A stretch of DNA of 64,000 nucleotides, from NCBI RefSeq assembly GCF_900604965.1, contig NZ_UWPD01000001.1:636642-700641 (forward strand). The letters are read 5' to 3'. The stretch is from Gordonibacter sp. Marseille-P4307 (GTDB lineage: Bacteria > Actinomycetota > Coriobacteriia > Coriobacteriales > Eggerthellaceae). Below, one piece after another: positions 63,760-64,000 of this stretch; position 1 is the stretch's first letter; each line of letters starts with the position of its first letter. The translations under genes and the position numbers were made by a program. Below the pieces are notes generated by a model that ran no database searches, was not told where the DNA came from, and saw only the letters and a program-made list of their open reading frames with translations.

Positions 63760-64000
63760 ATGAATCCTTCAGCGAAATCAGAGCCCGATCCGGGCCTTCT
63801 CTCCCGTCTCAAGAGAGCATGGGGGATCGGACGCCGCGCGCAGGTCTCGGAAGAGGACATAAAAACCCTTGTTACCGGAACCGATAACATCATCGACGAC
63901 AAGAAGCGCATGATCGGGGAGATCCTCGATCTCGACTCACTGGTGGTAAGCGACGTTATGACGCCGCGCGTCGATATGATCTGCGTTGAAGACACCGAAA
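63760..64000 (+). CDS. CorC/HlyC-family CBS-domain protein, N-terminal part (cut by window end)
   Basis: Eighty codons are visible before the window ends. After a short basic N-terminus (about 35 residues) comes KRMIGEILDLDSLVVSDVMTPRVDM, the start of a CBS-domain pair of the CorC/HlyC group, in which the MTPR motif is diagnostic. No membrane helices are seen before it, so it would be a soluble CorC-like or TlyC-like protein unless a transmembrane part follows. AAAGTGGGGAAT is the ribosome site region. Confidence 0.82.
   Translation, partial: MNPSAKSEPDPGLLSRLKRAWGIGRRAQVSEEDIKTLVTGTDNIIDDKKRMIGEILDLDSLVVSDVMTPRVDMICVEDTE

Overview
The window comes from a high-GC Gram-positive bacterium. The gene families (actinobacterial-style aconitase, DUF4013 and YhgE/Pip membrane proteins, a sortase B with its surface protein, molybdate/molybdopterin genes, hydrogenase maturation genes, a short-form cytochrome bd, LicD-rich surface glycan genes) fit an anaerobic gut-type Coriobacteriia, possibly an Eggerthellaceae relative. 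The taxon is an inference from gene content, not from a marker-gene comparison.

Layout: 1-3.6 kb holds the 3' end of aconitase, ribosomal proteins L10 and L7/L12 with their promoter and leader, and a DUF4013 membrane protein. 3.6-6.2 kb is a metal-efflux module (P-type ATPase, separate HMA protein, ArsR repressor and its palindromic operator). 6.4-9.5 kb has a MOSC protein, a uracil permease and murB. 9.5-12.9 kb encodes a class B sortase coupled to a large DUF11-type surface protein. 13.2-18.7 kb is the run glmS-acpS-nnrD-ligA. 18.8-24.7 kb is modABC-moaA-moaC plus a DUF454 protein: molybdate uptake and the first steps of molybdopterin synthesis. 25-26.5 kb is a G5-like surface protein.

The accessory part, 26.6-37.8 kb, is visibly lower in G+C than the flanks and is the most interesting part. 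It encodes a prolyl-oligopeptidase-like peptidase, a SAM methyltransferase, two fused membrane/ATPase ABC half-transporters, a 29-codon peptide gene missed by length cut-offs, a YcaO-domain cyclodehydratase, and a complete FecBCD-type metallophore uptake system. The peptide ends in Pro-Cys-Cys-His followed by Ala, Thr, Ser, Thr, Ala, Asn. My reading is a ribosomally made, thiazoline-containing peptide (RiPP) whose leader could be removed after Pro20 by the peptidase and which may act as a metal chelator retrieved by the two transport systems. A nearly identical 15-bp motif lies in both main promoter regions. The enzyme families and the peptide are seen in the sequence; the metallophore role is a hypothesis, and a bacteriocin-type product is the main alternative.

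After this, 38.1-39.3 kb has a small membrane methyltransferase, a broken ECF sigma factor gene and tRNA-Leu(CAA). 39.4-44.7 kb has a DnaQ-like exonuclease, a PepV-type dipeptidase, a LytTR response regulator and pgi. 44.8-48.8 kb is hypF-hypC-hypD without hypE. 48.8-56.8 kb is a surface glycan locus (two GT4, one GT2, DUF2142 and DUF2304 membrane proteins, two LicD transferases, a flippase). 56.8-60.7 kb is a TetR-controlled ABC/YhgE operon. 61.0-63.5 kb is cydAB, and the window ends inside a CorC/HlyC-type CBS-domain gene. No rRNA, CRISPR array, transposase or integrase was seen. Hairpin and motif coordinates were counted by hand and may be off by one or two bases.
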